Positions 44,166-53,633 of a stretch of 64,000 nucleotides of DNA are shown piece by piece. Source of the stretch: Macrostomum hystrix (taxonomy: Eukaryota; Platyhelminthes; Macrostomidae); assembly GCA_950097015.1 (NCBI GenBank), contig CATNEN010000038.1, positions 31,148,501-31,212,500 on the forward strand, given 5' to 3'. Each line of letters opens with the position of its first letter. The stretch's first letter is position 1. The position numbers and the translations under genes are program-made. Below the pieces are notes generated by a model, which saw nothing but the letters and a program-made list of their open reading frames with translations, was not told the origin of the DNA and made no database searches.

Positions 44166-45101
44166 GTGAGCGGTACGTCGAGTTGTTTGAATTGAAAACT
44201 TTTGTATCAATAGGTACTTAATATTTCGTAATTACTTATTGGCCACTGAAGCAAAAAATACTAAGAAGGTTAGGTTGATAAGCCGTTTATTTTTAAACAT
44301 GTTTACGTTTTCAAGTTATTTGAACAAACAATACAACACACCAAGAACAAGACCAAATCTAAAATGTAGTTATTGGTCGCTGTTGTACAAAGTAAGATGT
44401 TTTTAATACACTAATCTCTCTAGATATGTATATCGATAATCGACAGACTGCAAATACTAGTAGATGGATGGAAGTGCACCTTGACGGAGCTGCTGGACCT
44501 TCAATAGGTGGCAGCAGCCAAAATCCATCCTGGGTAGTTGTACTGTTAAAGCACTACCTTGCCGCAAACTAGTGAAACTAGTATACGATTCGCACCTGTT
44601 CGCTTATCAAAGTGGCATTTTAAAGATACTTGATAATTTCTAGTCGCTAAATTTGAAAAACTGCAGTACTACAGTGATCGCCAGACCCGGAATGTTTGAA
44701 AAGAGTGCTTAAACTTTTTTGTGCACCGATTGACTCCTCCGTTTATTTTAGATAGATTTCAATAATTCAGCATTATCAAAGTTGAGCACAATTAGCTATC
44801 GAGGAGTTTGGCATATACAGGCCGGAAGATGATAATCAAACTTGAAAAATTGCAATGCATCATTTCGCCAGCAATCATTATCGCACTATTAATGCCAGTG
44901 CTATAACAGCGACTTCGAATTAACTTATGGGAAACTATTATAATTATACTTTCGTAGTTCAGCTAGTCCTGTCTGGCTGAAAGATTACAAATACGAGCCA
45001 ACTGTATTGCCATTTTCAATTTTCAGGAGTAGACCGAATTGAAGGAATCGTGAGTATTCAATTAAAAGTCAATCCTAAGAAAAGCAGTTGGTTCGAAAAA
45101 C
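44166..45101. other. Upstream region of six-Cys gene 2
   Basis: No gene or known repeat. An AATTTTCAG/GAG site near 45027 could be the acceptor of a 5' UTR exon. Confidence 0.4.
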
Positions 45102-46230
45102 ATGAAGCTCGTCGTCTGCCTTACACTTCTAGCTGTGGCTTCGGCTGTGGTAAGAACTATTGTCTAATGGCCAAGGTTGTAGAGGTTGTAGCCTAGTGGT
45201 TAGGGCGTCGGACTCACGACTTGAAGGTCGGGGGTTCGATTCCAGACTCCACTGAAACAATTTGTGTTCTTTAGCAAGACACTTTACGATCTGCATTGCT
45301 TCAGTTCACCCAGCTGCTAAATGGGTACCAGCATTAGCTGGGATAATTGAAGGTGGGTGTGGCGTCCGTCAAATCCATGGACTGAACAGCCGTACGCAGC
45401 CTTCAGATGCGCCGCGCAATAGCTGCGACTGTGCTGTCGGCTGCACATCTAGCCCGATTGGGACAGGTGTAATCAATTATTATTATTACTAATGGCCAAG
45501 GCGTTCAGGATTGTGTCTGTCTATGGCCAAACCTCACTCAATTAGGATTAGACAATCATGCAGGATTATCAACCGTATAAAATAAAACTGGAGCAGCTTA
45601 GTTAATGGTCATTTCTAAGGGTGCAGGATTATCTCTGTCTATGGCCCGAATTGCGACATGAAGGGCCACTCAGACCAAGATATTCTTCAATGACGCACGT
45701 ACTCCTCAGCCATTGAAGATTGTAGTTAGCCTATGCATGTTGAAACGAGGTTGAAAATAACGACAGCCCGCCCTCTGCTGTCGTCTATGGAATTCTAAAT
45801 CTATGTCTATGGAATATTGACCATAGACAACAGCAGAGGGCGGGCTGAAAGAAAGTCAATCCTCAGAATGCAGTCCATAGGTGCACAACATGTCAATCCA
45901 AACTTCTGCCGACGAAAATTGCAGTCGGCCCAAGGAGGCAACCAACGGCCCACTGAGGCCCAGCTGGATGCCTACCTGCGCCCGTGCGTCATCGACGGAG
46001 TCCGCTGCCCACCGAACGGCCAGCTGAGCTACGCCAAAATCATGGAGAACATGAACCAGGTGAAGATGGTGACCCGCCGACTGAAGGGTCAGCTGCCCAG
46101 CGAGTGCGAATGTGACAGCAGTGCCGAGCGGTGCAATCGAGTCTGCATGTACGCCATGATGAAGGTGCTGATTGTGCAGTACAATTTTCCTGCCCCTATT
46201 GGAAAGCGATTCATTGGCAGGCGCAACTGA
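45102..46230 (+). CDS. Small secreted six-cysteine protein, copy 2
   Basis: Exons 45102-45149 (MKLVVCLTLLAVASAV, signal peptide) and 45925-46230 (stop TGA), phase 0, GTAAGA donor and TTGCAG acceptor; 117 residues. Paralog of the gene 3 kb upstream: same intron position, same six-Cys spacing (LRPCVIDGVRCPPNGQLSYA, later CECDSSAERCNRVC) and the same PxxKR-hydrophobic-GRR style tail. Most changes are conservative, and all six cysteines are kept. The intron contains a SINE-B and a strong hairpin. AATAAA at 46282. An in-frame ATG at 45817 extends the second exon backwards but lies inside the hairpin and gives no signal peptide, so I prefer the spliced model. Confidence 0.85.
45178..45490 (+). mobile_element. 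SINE-B, best-preserved copy
   Basis: Reference SINE-B: A box TAGCCTAGTGGTTAGGG, B box GGTTCGATTCC, then TTTAGCAAGACACTTTACG, CAGTTCACCCAGCTGCTAAA, TCCATGGACTGAACAGCCGT and an (ATT)n tail; about 310 bp. It starts about 30 bp after the donor of six-Cys gene 2. Confidence 0.9.
45765..45846 (+). repeat. Near-perfect 26-bp hairpin in intron
   Basis: Arms 45765-45790 (begins AGCCCGCCCTCTGCTGT) and 45821-45846 (ends ACAGCAGAGGGCGGGCT) pair at 25 of 26 positions around a 30-base loop. The GC-rich arms stand out in AT-rich DNA. The total of 82 nt is the size of a pre-miRNA, but the pairing is more perfect than usual. Confidence 0.85.
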
Positions 46231-46281
46231 AATGTCAAAATACGTGCAAGGATCTTTAACTGAAACTGTACTTGAATGTCG

Positions 46282-46287
46282 AATAAA
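46282..46287 (+). terminator. Polyadenylation signal of six-Cys gene 2
   Basis: AATAAA about 50 bp after the stop codon. Confidence 0.7.
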
Positions 46288-46999
46288 ACAAATGATAAAG
46301 CGCTGACAAATAGAAACTTAAAATATACTGAAAAGAGTGAATCAGAAAGTTAAAAAGTTTTCATTTCATATAATAAAGACTTATTTTTTCAAAGAAAAAA
46401 CTCTCAAAATCTATGAACTTTTGAGGACATTATCCTTCGGCATGAAATTATTTTGATTCTGTCTGGAGCCACACAGTTAGCTCCTCTGACTGTACCACGC
46501 GTCAGTGGTAGTTACTACGAGTATATTTCAATTTTAATGTTGTATAGAAATAAATTTTCACCACAAATGACCGAAAATGAACGAATTGAACATTGTATAA
46601 ATGAAAGTGAGTTTTCAGGCTTCCAACTTTTTCTGCAATGAAAAATTGTAGGTATAAAAGAGTATACTGCACAAAAAAAATAAAAAAATTAGAGGCGTCT
46701 CACTATCGAAAAAGTGTAAAAATATAATGCTTAAATATGAAAAGTAAAAACTAATATCATGCATAACATGCAGATCACAAGATCACTGAAGCCTTAGAGT
46801 GGTACAAAAACCAATAACATTGAAAAGTAAGGCAAGACAGCGAGATGCACGCAAGACAAAAAACGAATTACGAAAATTCGGCGATGCGGATAAGATAATG
46901 CAAGAAAAATAAAAAATTTACGATTTTTGATGAAAAGCAAATTAAATTAACTTAAAGAATATTGGAACATTTCAGACCAAGTCCAAGAGCCCATTGAAG
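46288..46999. other. Intergenic DNA and 3' UTR of IAP copy 1
   Basis: The part next to 46999 is homologous to the 3' flank of IAP copy 3 (TCCAATATT, GCTTTTCAT) but visibly diverged. No other gene. Confidence 0.5.
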
Positions 47000-48943
47000 C
47001 TAATCTCTCAAAATCAGCGAGCCGCGAATGAAAGCCCTACAAATAGGGCAGGTCTTGAGGGACTTGGCGCACACCGAGCAGCAGACCACGTGACCACAGT
47101 CCAGGAGTAAGATGTTCACCTCCTTGTCCATGCACACCTTGCACGTCTTCCAGTCGTTTGTATCGCGGGGTCTCGGCTGCTGATTCAGAGGCTCCTTGAT
47201 CTCGGCTAGTCTGCTCTCGAAGAATGTCTCGGGATCCTGCGACTGCTGGCGCATGCGGTGGCTCTCGGTGAGCATGAAGTCGAGGAACAGCTCCGATGTG
47301 GCAAAGTCGTCGCCTCGCTGTCTGAGATGCAGCTCTGTGAACAGGCGGACTTGCAGAGCAGAGAATCCGAGCTGAGTGAGCAGTCTCACAACCGGCAGAT
47401 CAGCCCTCGCCTTGATGTCTCTGGCCTCGACTCTGAACTCAACTCCACGCGTGATTGCGAGCGCCTCGTCTGTGCGACGGCTGCGGACTGCGGAGGAGCC
47501 GCCGACACTCACCGCCGAAGCTGCAGCTGACGGATCAGGTGAGTCTCTCTGCACCGATGCAGCGGCACGATGAGCAACTCCGACCTTCGATACGGGAGGC
47601 GACAGTCGGTGCACCGCCTGCACAAAGTCGCTGCCTCGCTCCAACAACACGTGAGCACAGCGAGGTGACCACCGTGCGTGCTGCACCCACACATCATCGT
47701 CGCAGCTCCACTCACTCATGCGGAGTCCACAGCTGAAGCAGCAGGTCGCTCTCTCCTCACTCGAGTAGAAGAAGCCCGCCTTCGCCAGCAAGTACACCGG
47801 CTGCGGAACGAGCGCCGATCGCAGAGACTTTGATCTCTCTTGGTAGCTCTCGAACTGCTCATGTTTGGCAGTCACACTCGATGGGTCCGTCTCCAGACTG
47901 TGCTGCAGAGCGGACAGGTTCGTGAGCGCTCTCTCGGAGCACGCGGATCGAGCCACCTCGCTTGACACTGCCAGCCGAGGACGCCTCGTCAGGTCGAGTG
48001 AGATGAGCTCGTCATGAGCAGCAGCACTCGGTGATCCGTACTGAGCTCGAGTCCACCTCGATCTCACTCCGTCTGTCGCCATCGCCCACTCCGACATCTC
48101 AGTGGGCTCCATGGGAGGCAGCTCAGAGATCAGCCTCATGCTCCAGTCTCCGCTCACCATCACTGCCTCGGCATGTGCGGTGTGCTCAGTGCACAGTACT
48201 GCCTCCACCTGCACTGCCGACCTCGCCTCTCCTTCTGGCTCTCTGTGCTCTCGGGGCACGTTGCCCACATCGACGAACAGCACGAACGGACAGGTCGAGA
48301 AGTGGCGTCTGTGAGCCTCTCGCACCTGCTCACCCGCCTCCCAGTCCTTGAGCACACCCTTGCAGAAGGCGCACTTCACTCTGTCCGACTCCTGCAGGTA
48401 GAAGAATCCGTCAGCAGCCAGATCCGTCACTGACACCAGGTGAGACGCAGTGAATGACGCATCAGGCAGGTGGAAGGACTGCCACCTGTTGTCCTCACGT
48501 CTCATGTCCCACAGGTGCTGAGGAATGGAGGCCGGCATTCCAGTCGTGTCCCATCGCTGATTGCGGAAGTCCAGAGTCTGCGGCACGGACTGAGCTCTGC
48601 CGCCAGGAGTGCTGTTGTTGTAGTACCTCAGCACCTTGCTCCGTGCTGTCTGTATGGAATCCACGCGATTACCAATGTCCTGCCTTAGACTAGATACAAT
48701 TCGCATTCGCTGCTTTGACACATCTGCGTCTGAGGATCGCAGCATGGTTTGAGTCATTTCCTCTGGCCAGTCCGAGTGTTCCAGTTCTCCAACTATAGCA
48801 GAACATTTGACTGCTTCATTATTAGTTCTGTAACTGGCTTCTGTGCCGCCAGTTGGCTGAATTTCTGTGCCGCGATCGCTTCGTTTAAGTAAAGCGAGGA
48901 GTTCGCCGATTTTAGTAGTCGTATCTCTTGGCGGCTTACCCAT
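47000..48943 (-). CDS. Inhibitor of apoptosis protein (2 BIR, UBA-like, RING), copy 1
   Basis: Intronless, 647 residues; predicted E3 ubiquitin ligase that binds caspases or signalling adaptors. Residues 1-101 are a unique N-terminus. BIR1 zinc ligands are C191, C194, H211, C218 and BIR2 ligands C402, C405, H422, C429; both fit C-X2-C-X16-H-X6-C exactly. A UBA-like helical segment (LPVVRLLTQLGFSALQV) lies near 510-555. The C-terminal RING is C601, C604, C616, H618, C622, C625, C632, C635 (CKVCMDKEVNILLLDCGH). All ligands are intact, so it is probably functional. From codon 102 to the RING it is almost identical to the copies at 53.6 and 58.7 kb, but lacks the four-residue PPVS duplication they share. 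The start Met aligns in style with copy 3 (TTTKIGELLALL against STKVSIAALHLLL). Confidence 0.93.
   Translation of the reverse strand: MGKPPRDTTTKIGELLALLKRSDRGTEIQPTGGTEASYRTNNEAVKCSAIVGELEHSDWPEEMTQTMLRSSDADVSKQRMRIVSSLRQDIGNRVDSIQTARSKVLRYYNNSTPGGRAQSVPQTLDFRNQRWDTTGMPASIPQHLWDMRREDNRWQSFHLPDASFTASHLVSVTDLAADGFFYLQESDRVKCAFCKGVLKDWEAGEQVREAHRRHFSTCPFVLFVDVGNVPREHREPEGEARSAVQVEAVLCTEHTAHAEAVMVSGDWSMRLISELPPMEPTEMSEWAMATDGVRSRWTRAQYGSPSAAAHDELISLDLTRRPRLAVSSEVARSACSERALTNLSALQHSLETDPSSVTAKHEQFESYQERSKSLRSALVPQPVYLLAKAGFFYSSEERATCCFSCGLRMSEWSCDDDVWVQHARWSPRCAHVLLERGSDFVQAVHRLSPPVSKVGVAHRAAASVQRDSPDPSAAASAVSVGGSSAVRSRRTDEALAITRGVEFRVEARDIKARADLPVVRLLTQLGFSALQVRLFTELHLRQRGDDFATSELFLDFMLTESHRMRQQSQDPETFFESRLAEIKEPLNQQPRPRDTNDWKTCKVCMDKEVNILLLDCGHVVCCSVCAKSLKTCPICRAFIRGSLILRD
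47048..48640 (-). repeat. IAP cassette, copy 1 (1,593 bp)
   Basis: Nearly identical block shared with 53964-55568 and 58710-60314. It starts at AGCAAGGTGCTGAGG and ends at AAGACCTGC in the RING; it is 12 bp shorter because of one repeat-unit difference. Confidence 0.9.
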
Positions 48944-49187
48944 TTTTGTCGCTTTATGACAGTAGTACTAAAGGACAGTACTAAAGAAGTCCTTTCAATA
49001 TAGCTGAAATTTTGGGATTGGTTCGTGAGTCTAATACGTTGTTTATAATCTGAATTTTGTTTTGAGCTGCACAAAAACATGTTAAACTCGATTGAACTTG
49101 GACTGGAGTGACTTGTGTTGCTTGAACGGCCTGCTTATTATTTTCACAAGAGCCAGGGTTATGAACATTCCTTTATCTAAGAAATTT

Positions 49188-49450
49188 TAGCCTAGAGCGT
49201 CGGACTCACGACTTGAAGATCGTTGGTTCGATTCCTATCTCAAACGGAATAATTTTTGTCCTTTAGCAAGATTCTCAGCTCTGCATTGCCACTGTTAAAT
49301 GGTTACTTGCAGCATTAGCTGGGGTAATTGAGGGTTGGAGTGGTACCCACCCCTAGTCCATGGACTGAACAGCCGTGCGCAGCCTTTAGAGGCATTGGGC
49401 AATAGCTACGGCTCTGTTGTCTGCCCCGACATCATGCCCAATAGTCGCCT
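49188..49450 (+). mobile_element. SINE-B
   Basis: Head TTTTAGCCTAGAGCG (shortened A box), B box GGTTCGATTCC, then TCCTTTAGCAAGA and AGTCCATGGACTGAACAGCC; diverged 3' end. Confidence 0.75.
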
Positions 49451-49589
49451 ATGGGCCTACTAAACCAACCAAGCGATTTCGATGCACAATAAGCTTATTA
49501 TCAATTTCTCCTTTCAGAGGGGCTTCTTAAGGAGATAACTTTATTATCTGCCATCAATATTTAGATTAAGCACAAGTTTTAAAGCTTAC

Positions 49590-49699
49590 CGCTGATGAAC
49601 AAAGAAGTTTGGAGCCATTCGATGGCCTTGGACGGCGCTCCCGGCTGGCGTATTGGCGGCAAGCAGCTGAAAGGCTTGATGCTTGTTGAAAGGCATGTT
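49590..49699 (-). CDS. Candidate short coding exon upstream of IAP copy 1
   Basis: Flanked by a good acceptor (TTTTTAG at 49700) and donor (GCG/GTAAGC at 49589). It is open and begins, one codon in, with MPFNKHQAFQLLAANTPAGS, ending FFVHQ; GC-rich relative to its surroundings. Phase 2 at the donor. It could be a 5' coding exon of an alternative transcript reading toward IAP copy 1 (acceptors GTGCAG near 49065 and TTTCAG near 49005 are available), but those continue in a frame other than the IAP frame and stop at 48793. Family not recognised. Confidence 0.4.
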
Positions 49700-50221
49700 C
49701 TAAAAATTATACCTGTTAATAAGCTGTCAGACTCAGCGGTTTAGGGGCAGTTTAAGTTCACAGAAGCCGGATACACTCGTGCGGATCGTTTATTCATGCA
49801 GTGAATCGTTAATCGTTATCGCCAATATCTTTAAATTACAACGTACGAGCGTATAGCCAGCTCAAATGCCGCTTTTCTCCAAGGCCATCGTTTTGACCCG
49901 CTTATCTTTCTTTGTCATCATCGGTGTGAATTTATGCTTGAAAGCTCTGGTGTGAACTAGTGGCTTACTTTGGACCAAACATGATATACGCAGGGTAGGA
50001 TGCTGTTTACTAGGGCCGAGATTGGCACCGTCTTTGGCATCGATTTTTCAAAACTAGTTCGAGTATCAACAAATAACAGTGAAATAAGTTCTGATATACC
50101 ATATACTTCAAATGGTCAGAGAAATAAAAAAGAAGACTTCGATTCGTGATGTTATTCGCTTCCAAGAAAACGCCTTTTATGGTGTTTCTGCATGAATTTC
50201 TAGTTTCCAGGTGTGTGGGGT
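49700..50221. other. Intergenic DNA
   Basis: No exon, RNA gene or repeat recognised. Confidence 0.4.
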
Positions 50222-50575
50222 ATGGGGATGTTTGCCTCTCGCACCAGTAATGTCGGCCGCGGAGCTCGATTCCGCGGTAATGCCACATTCATTTAAGGCG
50301 CAGACGCGGAGAGAAGGCTTGGGGGATTGTCGTGAAATTTACGCCCTTAAGGGCCAACTTCCAAGGCGCAGCGAAAGTGTACACTCCCTAACGATGAGAA
50401 AGTCAGGGCCGATGTACACACCTGTGTTAGTGCGTGCCTGCGTACAGTATCTGTGTGCGTGTGTGCTCAGAGATCAGCGAAATGGGCAGAATTGCATCCT
50501 CGCTGGCTGCGGATCTAGTGTCACCACATGATGTGCCTGTGCCTCCAGACCTCCAGCAAAAATTATTAATCATCC
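50222..50575 (+). mobile_element. SINE-A
   Basis: Head TTTGCCTCTCGCACCAGTAA, body GAGAAGGCTTGGGGGATTGT and GGCCAACTTCCAAGGCGCAG, TG-rich segment, GCATCCTCGCTGGCTGCGGA, short ATT tail. Confidence 0.85.
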
Positions 50576-51834
50576 GTTTCTGTGCAGCCGGGCTATTTAA
50601 ATTTAGGTAAAGTAGCAGAATTATGCAGCTTACCTGAGCTGTTCAAACAAAATTTGAACCAAAATTCAAACGCTGCCTTGTTTTCAAAATATCAAAATAT
50701 TAATTTTGCTTCAGATTGATGTGCTGTCGCTAGCTGCTGATGCACATATGCTGTGATATCTATATAGAAATATAGATCTATAAATATACAGATATTGTGT
50801 TCCAGAAAATTCCATGATTAGGTTTATTTACAAAATTATTCTATTTTTAGATATTACGACAGCCATTCCCCATAGCAAGGCTGGCTAGGCAAGCAAAGAG
50901 AACGATAGCCTAGTCACGAGGTCAATGTACATATAAGTTGCCTATTGTATGTGTATCACGCATGACTAAAAATAATGCGTGTTTTCCACTACTTAAAATA
51001 ATATTGACTGGGGACAAATGAATGACAACATAAGAAATGCAGTGGATAGCTTACTAACAGTAGAGCTAATTGAACATAGCGCGAATTCCTCGCATGGCGG
51101 CTCTTGGAAAATGCCACTAAATGTATGGGCGTAGAAATAATTAGAGTTCTAATCAACTGGAACTGCTATCTAATCTCACCCGACGGTAAAATCACCGAGA
51201 CTAGCTTTACTGAGTACAGCTGGGCTCAAGGCGAGACAGGGGTAAGGATGGCGGAGGAAGGATCACGGGCGGAAGAGGATGAGGTGGATCAAGGGGGTAG
51301 CATATACTCAAGGGAGAAGGGAGAGAAAGGGGAGAAGTCAGTGAAAGAAGGGGAGTGGTTCTTCTGGCCTCAGGCTAGCCAGTCCCACTCGTCCATTGTT
51401 TCACGAAAAAATTGTTGTGCCTATAAACACCACACCCACACAGGCACGAAAGCAGACACAGAAATTGCGATAACGGCAGAAAACGAGTACGAAATCGGGA
51501 CTGTAAGGATTCTTGAACGCCAACGAGTACGTCATTGCACTCGTGACCCGAGCACGATCCTTTTATTAGGTTTCGTAAATCCTCTCCCTCCCGGAGTAGG
51601 GCAGTTTGAAAAAAATTCGCTGAGGATGATTGATGAGTGGTGATGCCAACCCCATTACTAGTGCATTGCTTTCCGTTGAGCTAGCAGGTTGGCACACAAG
51701 CCACCCCGATTCTGGAGGGTATATGAGAGCCGGGGGAGATTTCGATGTATTGGTTGAGTTAGGAAGTTTTTCCCCAGCCATGTACTATCTTCCCTAAAGT
51801 CCTTTTCCCATTCCCTCTTCATCGATCCGCGCTT
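50576..51834. other. Region without a supported gene
   Basis: Holds a 179-codon open frame (51104-51643) rich in Glu/Gly/Lys with no recognised domain; I do not call it. The strand opposite 51660-51720 has a weak tRNA-like stretch (CTAGCTCAACGGAAAGC). Confidence 0.35.
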
Positions 51835-51995
51835 CCCGATCGTCTCAGGGTACTGTCTCGACTCTGTCCGCCGTCTTCCCGATCGTCTCCGGGTACAGTC
51901 TCGACTCTGTCCGCCATCTTCCCGATCGTCTCCGGGTACTGTCTCGACTCTCTCTCCGCCGTCTTCCCGATCGTCTCCGCGGGTACAGTCCAAGG
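51835..51995. repeat. 43-bp tandem repeat, left block
   Basis: Four copies of a roughly 43-bp unit containing CTTCCCGATCGTCTCCGGGT and ACAGTCTCGACTC, 250 bp before the THAP exon. Confidence 0.9.
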
Positions 51996-52244
51996 ACTAT
52001 TAAACAACACAGGACGTTGCAATCGCGTTTTGTGCAAATTTTTCAGAAGGCTGGCTAAATGATGCTAAAATTAGTCTATGGCATATGCTTTACTCGTATT
52101 AATATATGCACGTAGCTCAAAAGGAAAGCATGTAGTTAAGCCTTTTACTTTTAGTTGTCCTTGTTTGCTTTTCTATCTTAGTTCGTTATCCGTTTTTTAG
52201 GTCTGCAGAAGACAGATGATTTATCTGACTTTGGTTTTCGCATC

Positions 52245-52802
52245 ATGCCAAGAAAATGCTGTGTAAAAGGCTGCAAGAGCAACTATGACAGTGGAGAGAG
52301 ATGTACTGTCTATAGTTTCCCGCGGGACGAACGAGAAGCGAGCATTTGGATGACGGCTTTACCGACGTACTCATCGGTGAGCATCAAAATGTTAACTATA
52401 TAAATAGAATGTGTAAACGGAATGTTTTTATAAGTCAACTTTTTGTTTTTTGTAATTGACCGTTGTGTTAATCGTACACAGAAAGCAACAAAGTACATGG
52501 GTGTTTGTAAAAAGCACTGGCCTGACAACGCACGGATGCTCAAGGTGAAGAATCACACACGTCCGATCGATCCACCATCTGTGTTTCATTGCGCTCCATA
52601 TAGCGTCTTCCCGATCGTCTCCGGGTACAGTCTTGACTCTCTCCAGCCGTCTTCCCAGTCGTCTCAGTGTACAGGCTCGACTAACTCCGGCCGTCTTCGC
52701 GATCGTCTCCGGGTACAGTCTCGACTATCTCCAGCCGATTTCCCGATCGTCTCAGGGTACACTCTCGACTGTAGTCATCTAAAAATTAAAAAACAGATGT
52801 AA
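52245..52802 (+). pseudogene. THAP zinc-finger gene, 3' part replaced by tandem repeat
   Basis: Exon 52245-52376 encodes MPRKCCVKGCKSNYDSGERC and SFPRDEREASIWMTALP; phase-0 intron (GTGAGC, ACACAG) to exon 52482, which encodes KATKYMGVCKKHWPDNARML and RPIDPPSVF. Together they give a THAP C2CH zinc finger (C, C, then C and H of VCKKHWP) with W of SIW and the P of DPPSVF, as in transposase-related DNA-binding proteins. Soon after DPPSVF (from about 52605) the frame runs into a second block of the 43-bp repeat (52605-52770), stays open and stops at 52800-52802. No further domain follows. It may be a truncated gene, or this exon may splice onward before the repeat. Confidence 0.7.
52605..52770. 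repeat. 43-bp tandem repeat, right block
   Basis: Four copies of the same unit and orientation as the 51.8-52.0 kb block, more diverged. The two blocks bracket the THAP exons. Confidence 0.9.
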
Positions 52803-53633
52803 AAGATGAATGTGTGAAAAGTATGAGGTATTCGATGAGGATACTTAAGTAGAACTGAAATAAAACCTAAAGTGAACTAGAAGTACAATCACATCTAAAC
52901 GCCTACCATATATTAGCCTGCAATATCATACACGGATTAAACTCGTGGCAAACCATTTAAAGTCAAGATTGGTTGCCTTAACTTGTTGGCAATAGCAGAG
53001 AGTGCGTCGAATAACGAGTGTTTTTGTACAGTTTTATTGAAATCCGTGCCTCAATGCATGCGCCTGAAGGTGTTGCTGCAGTAAACGGTAAACGGGCTTT
53101 TACGGTCTCGCTGAGTACACACCGAAGAAATATAGAGAACCCACTGCATTCGTAAATTGTACGCAGAATTGCATTCAGAAATGGAAACACTGTTCGTCAT
53201 TTCTATTTTTAGAAGAAGTTATATAAATAAACTTACAAATTTATACCAGAAAAATCTAGATCTTAAAGTGGATCTGATTATTTATCTAAATAAAGCATGT
53301 AATAATTAACCAAAACTATATATAATGATTGGCAGAAGAGTCTAAATAATTACACATTAGTTTCCACAGAAGAACGACAATTTGTTCACGAACATCCAGC
53401 TGAAACACTTGCAGCACAGAAGAATTATAAAATATAGTAGCAGACCCGACGACGCAAGCTCTAATTCAACAAGCTTCATCACCTCGTGAGTCCGTCATTA
53501 AAAGCAGTCACATGCTATTATAACAGACCTGACGCTTAGATTTCACCATATCTTTGATGAAAATAAAAATGTAAAAAAAGTTATTTTTTTATTTTTTTAA
53601 GCAACAACTCAGCAGTCGCTAACAACACCAAGA
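52803..53633. other. Upstream region of IAP copy 2
   Basis: AT-rich. A polypyrimidine tract with AG (53577-53600) shortly before the IAP ATG may be the acceptor of a 5' UTR intron. Confidence 0.4.

Noticed and set aside
45181-45255. tRNA gene
   Set aside because: Has A and B boxes, but is the head of SINE-B and is followed by the SINE body; no clean cloverleaf. The other tRNA-like heads (4.4, 26.0, 27.7, 28.1, 31.4, 43.9, 49.2 kb) were rejected for the same reason.
47258-48693. Several long open frames antisense to IAP copy 1
   Set aside because: GC-rich coding DNA keeps antisense frames open; the same shadows recur in all three IAP copies.
51104-51643. 179-codon open frame near the THAP gene
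   Set aside because: No recognised domain or supporting splice or promoter signals; low-complexity Glu/Lys/Gly run. Left uncalled.
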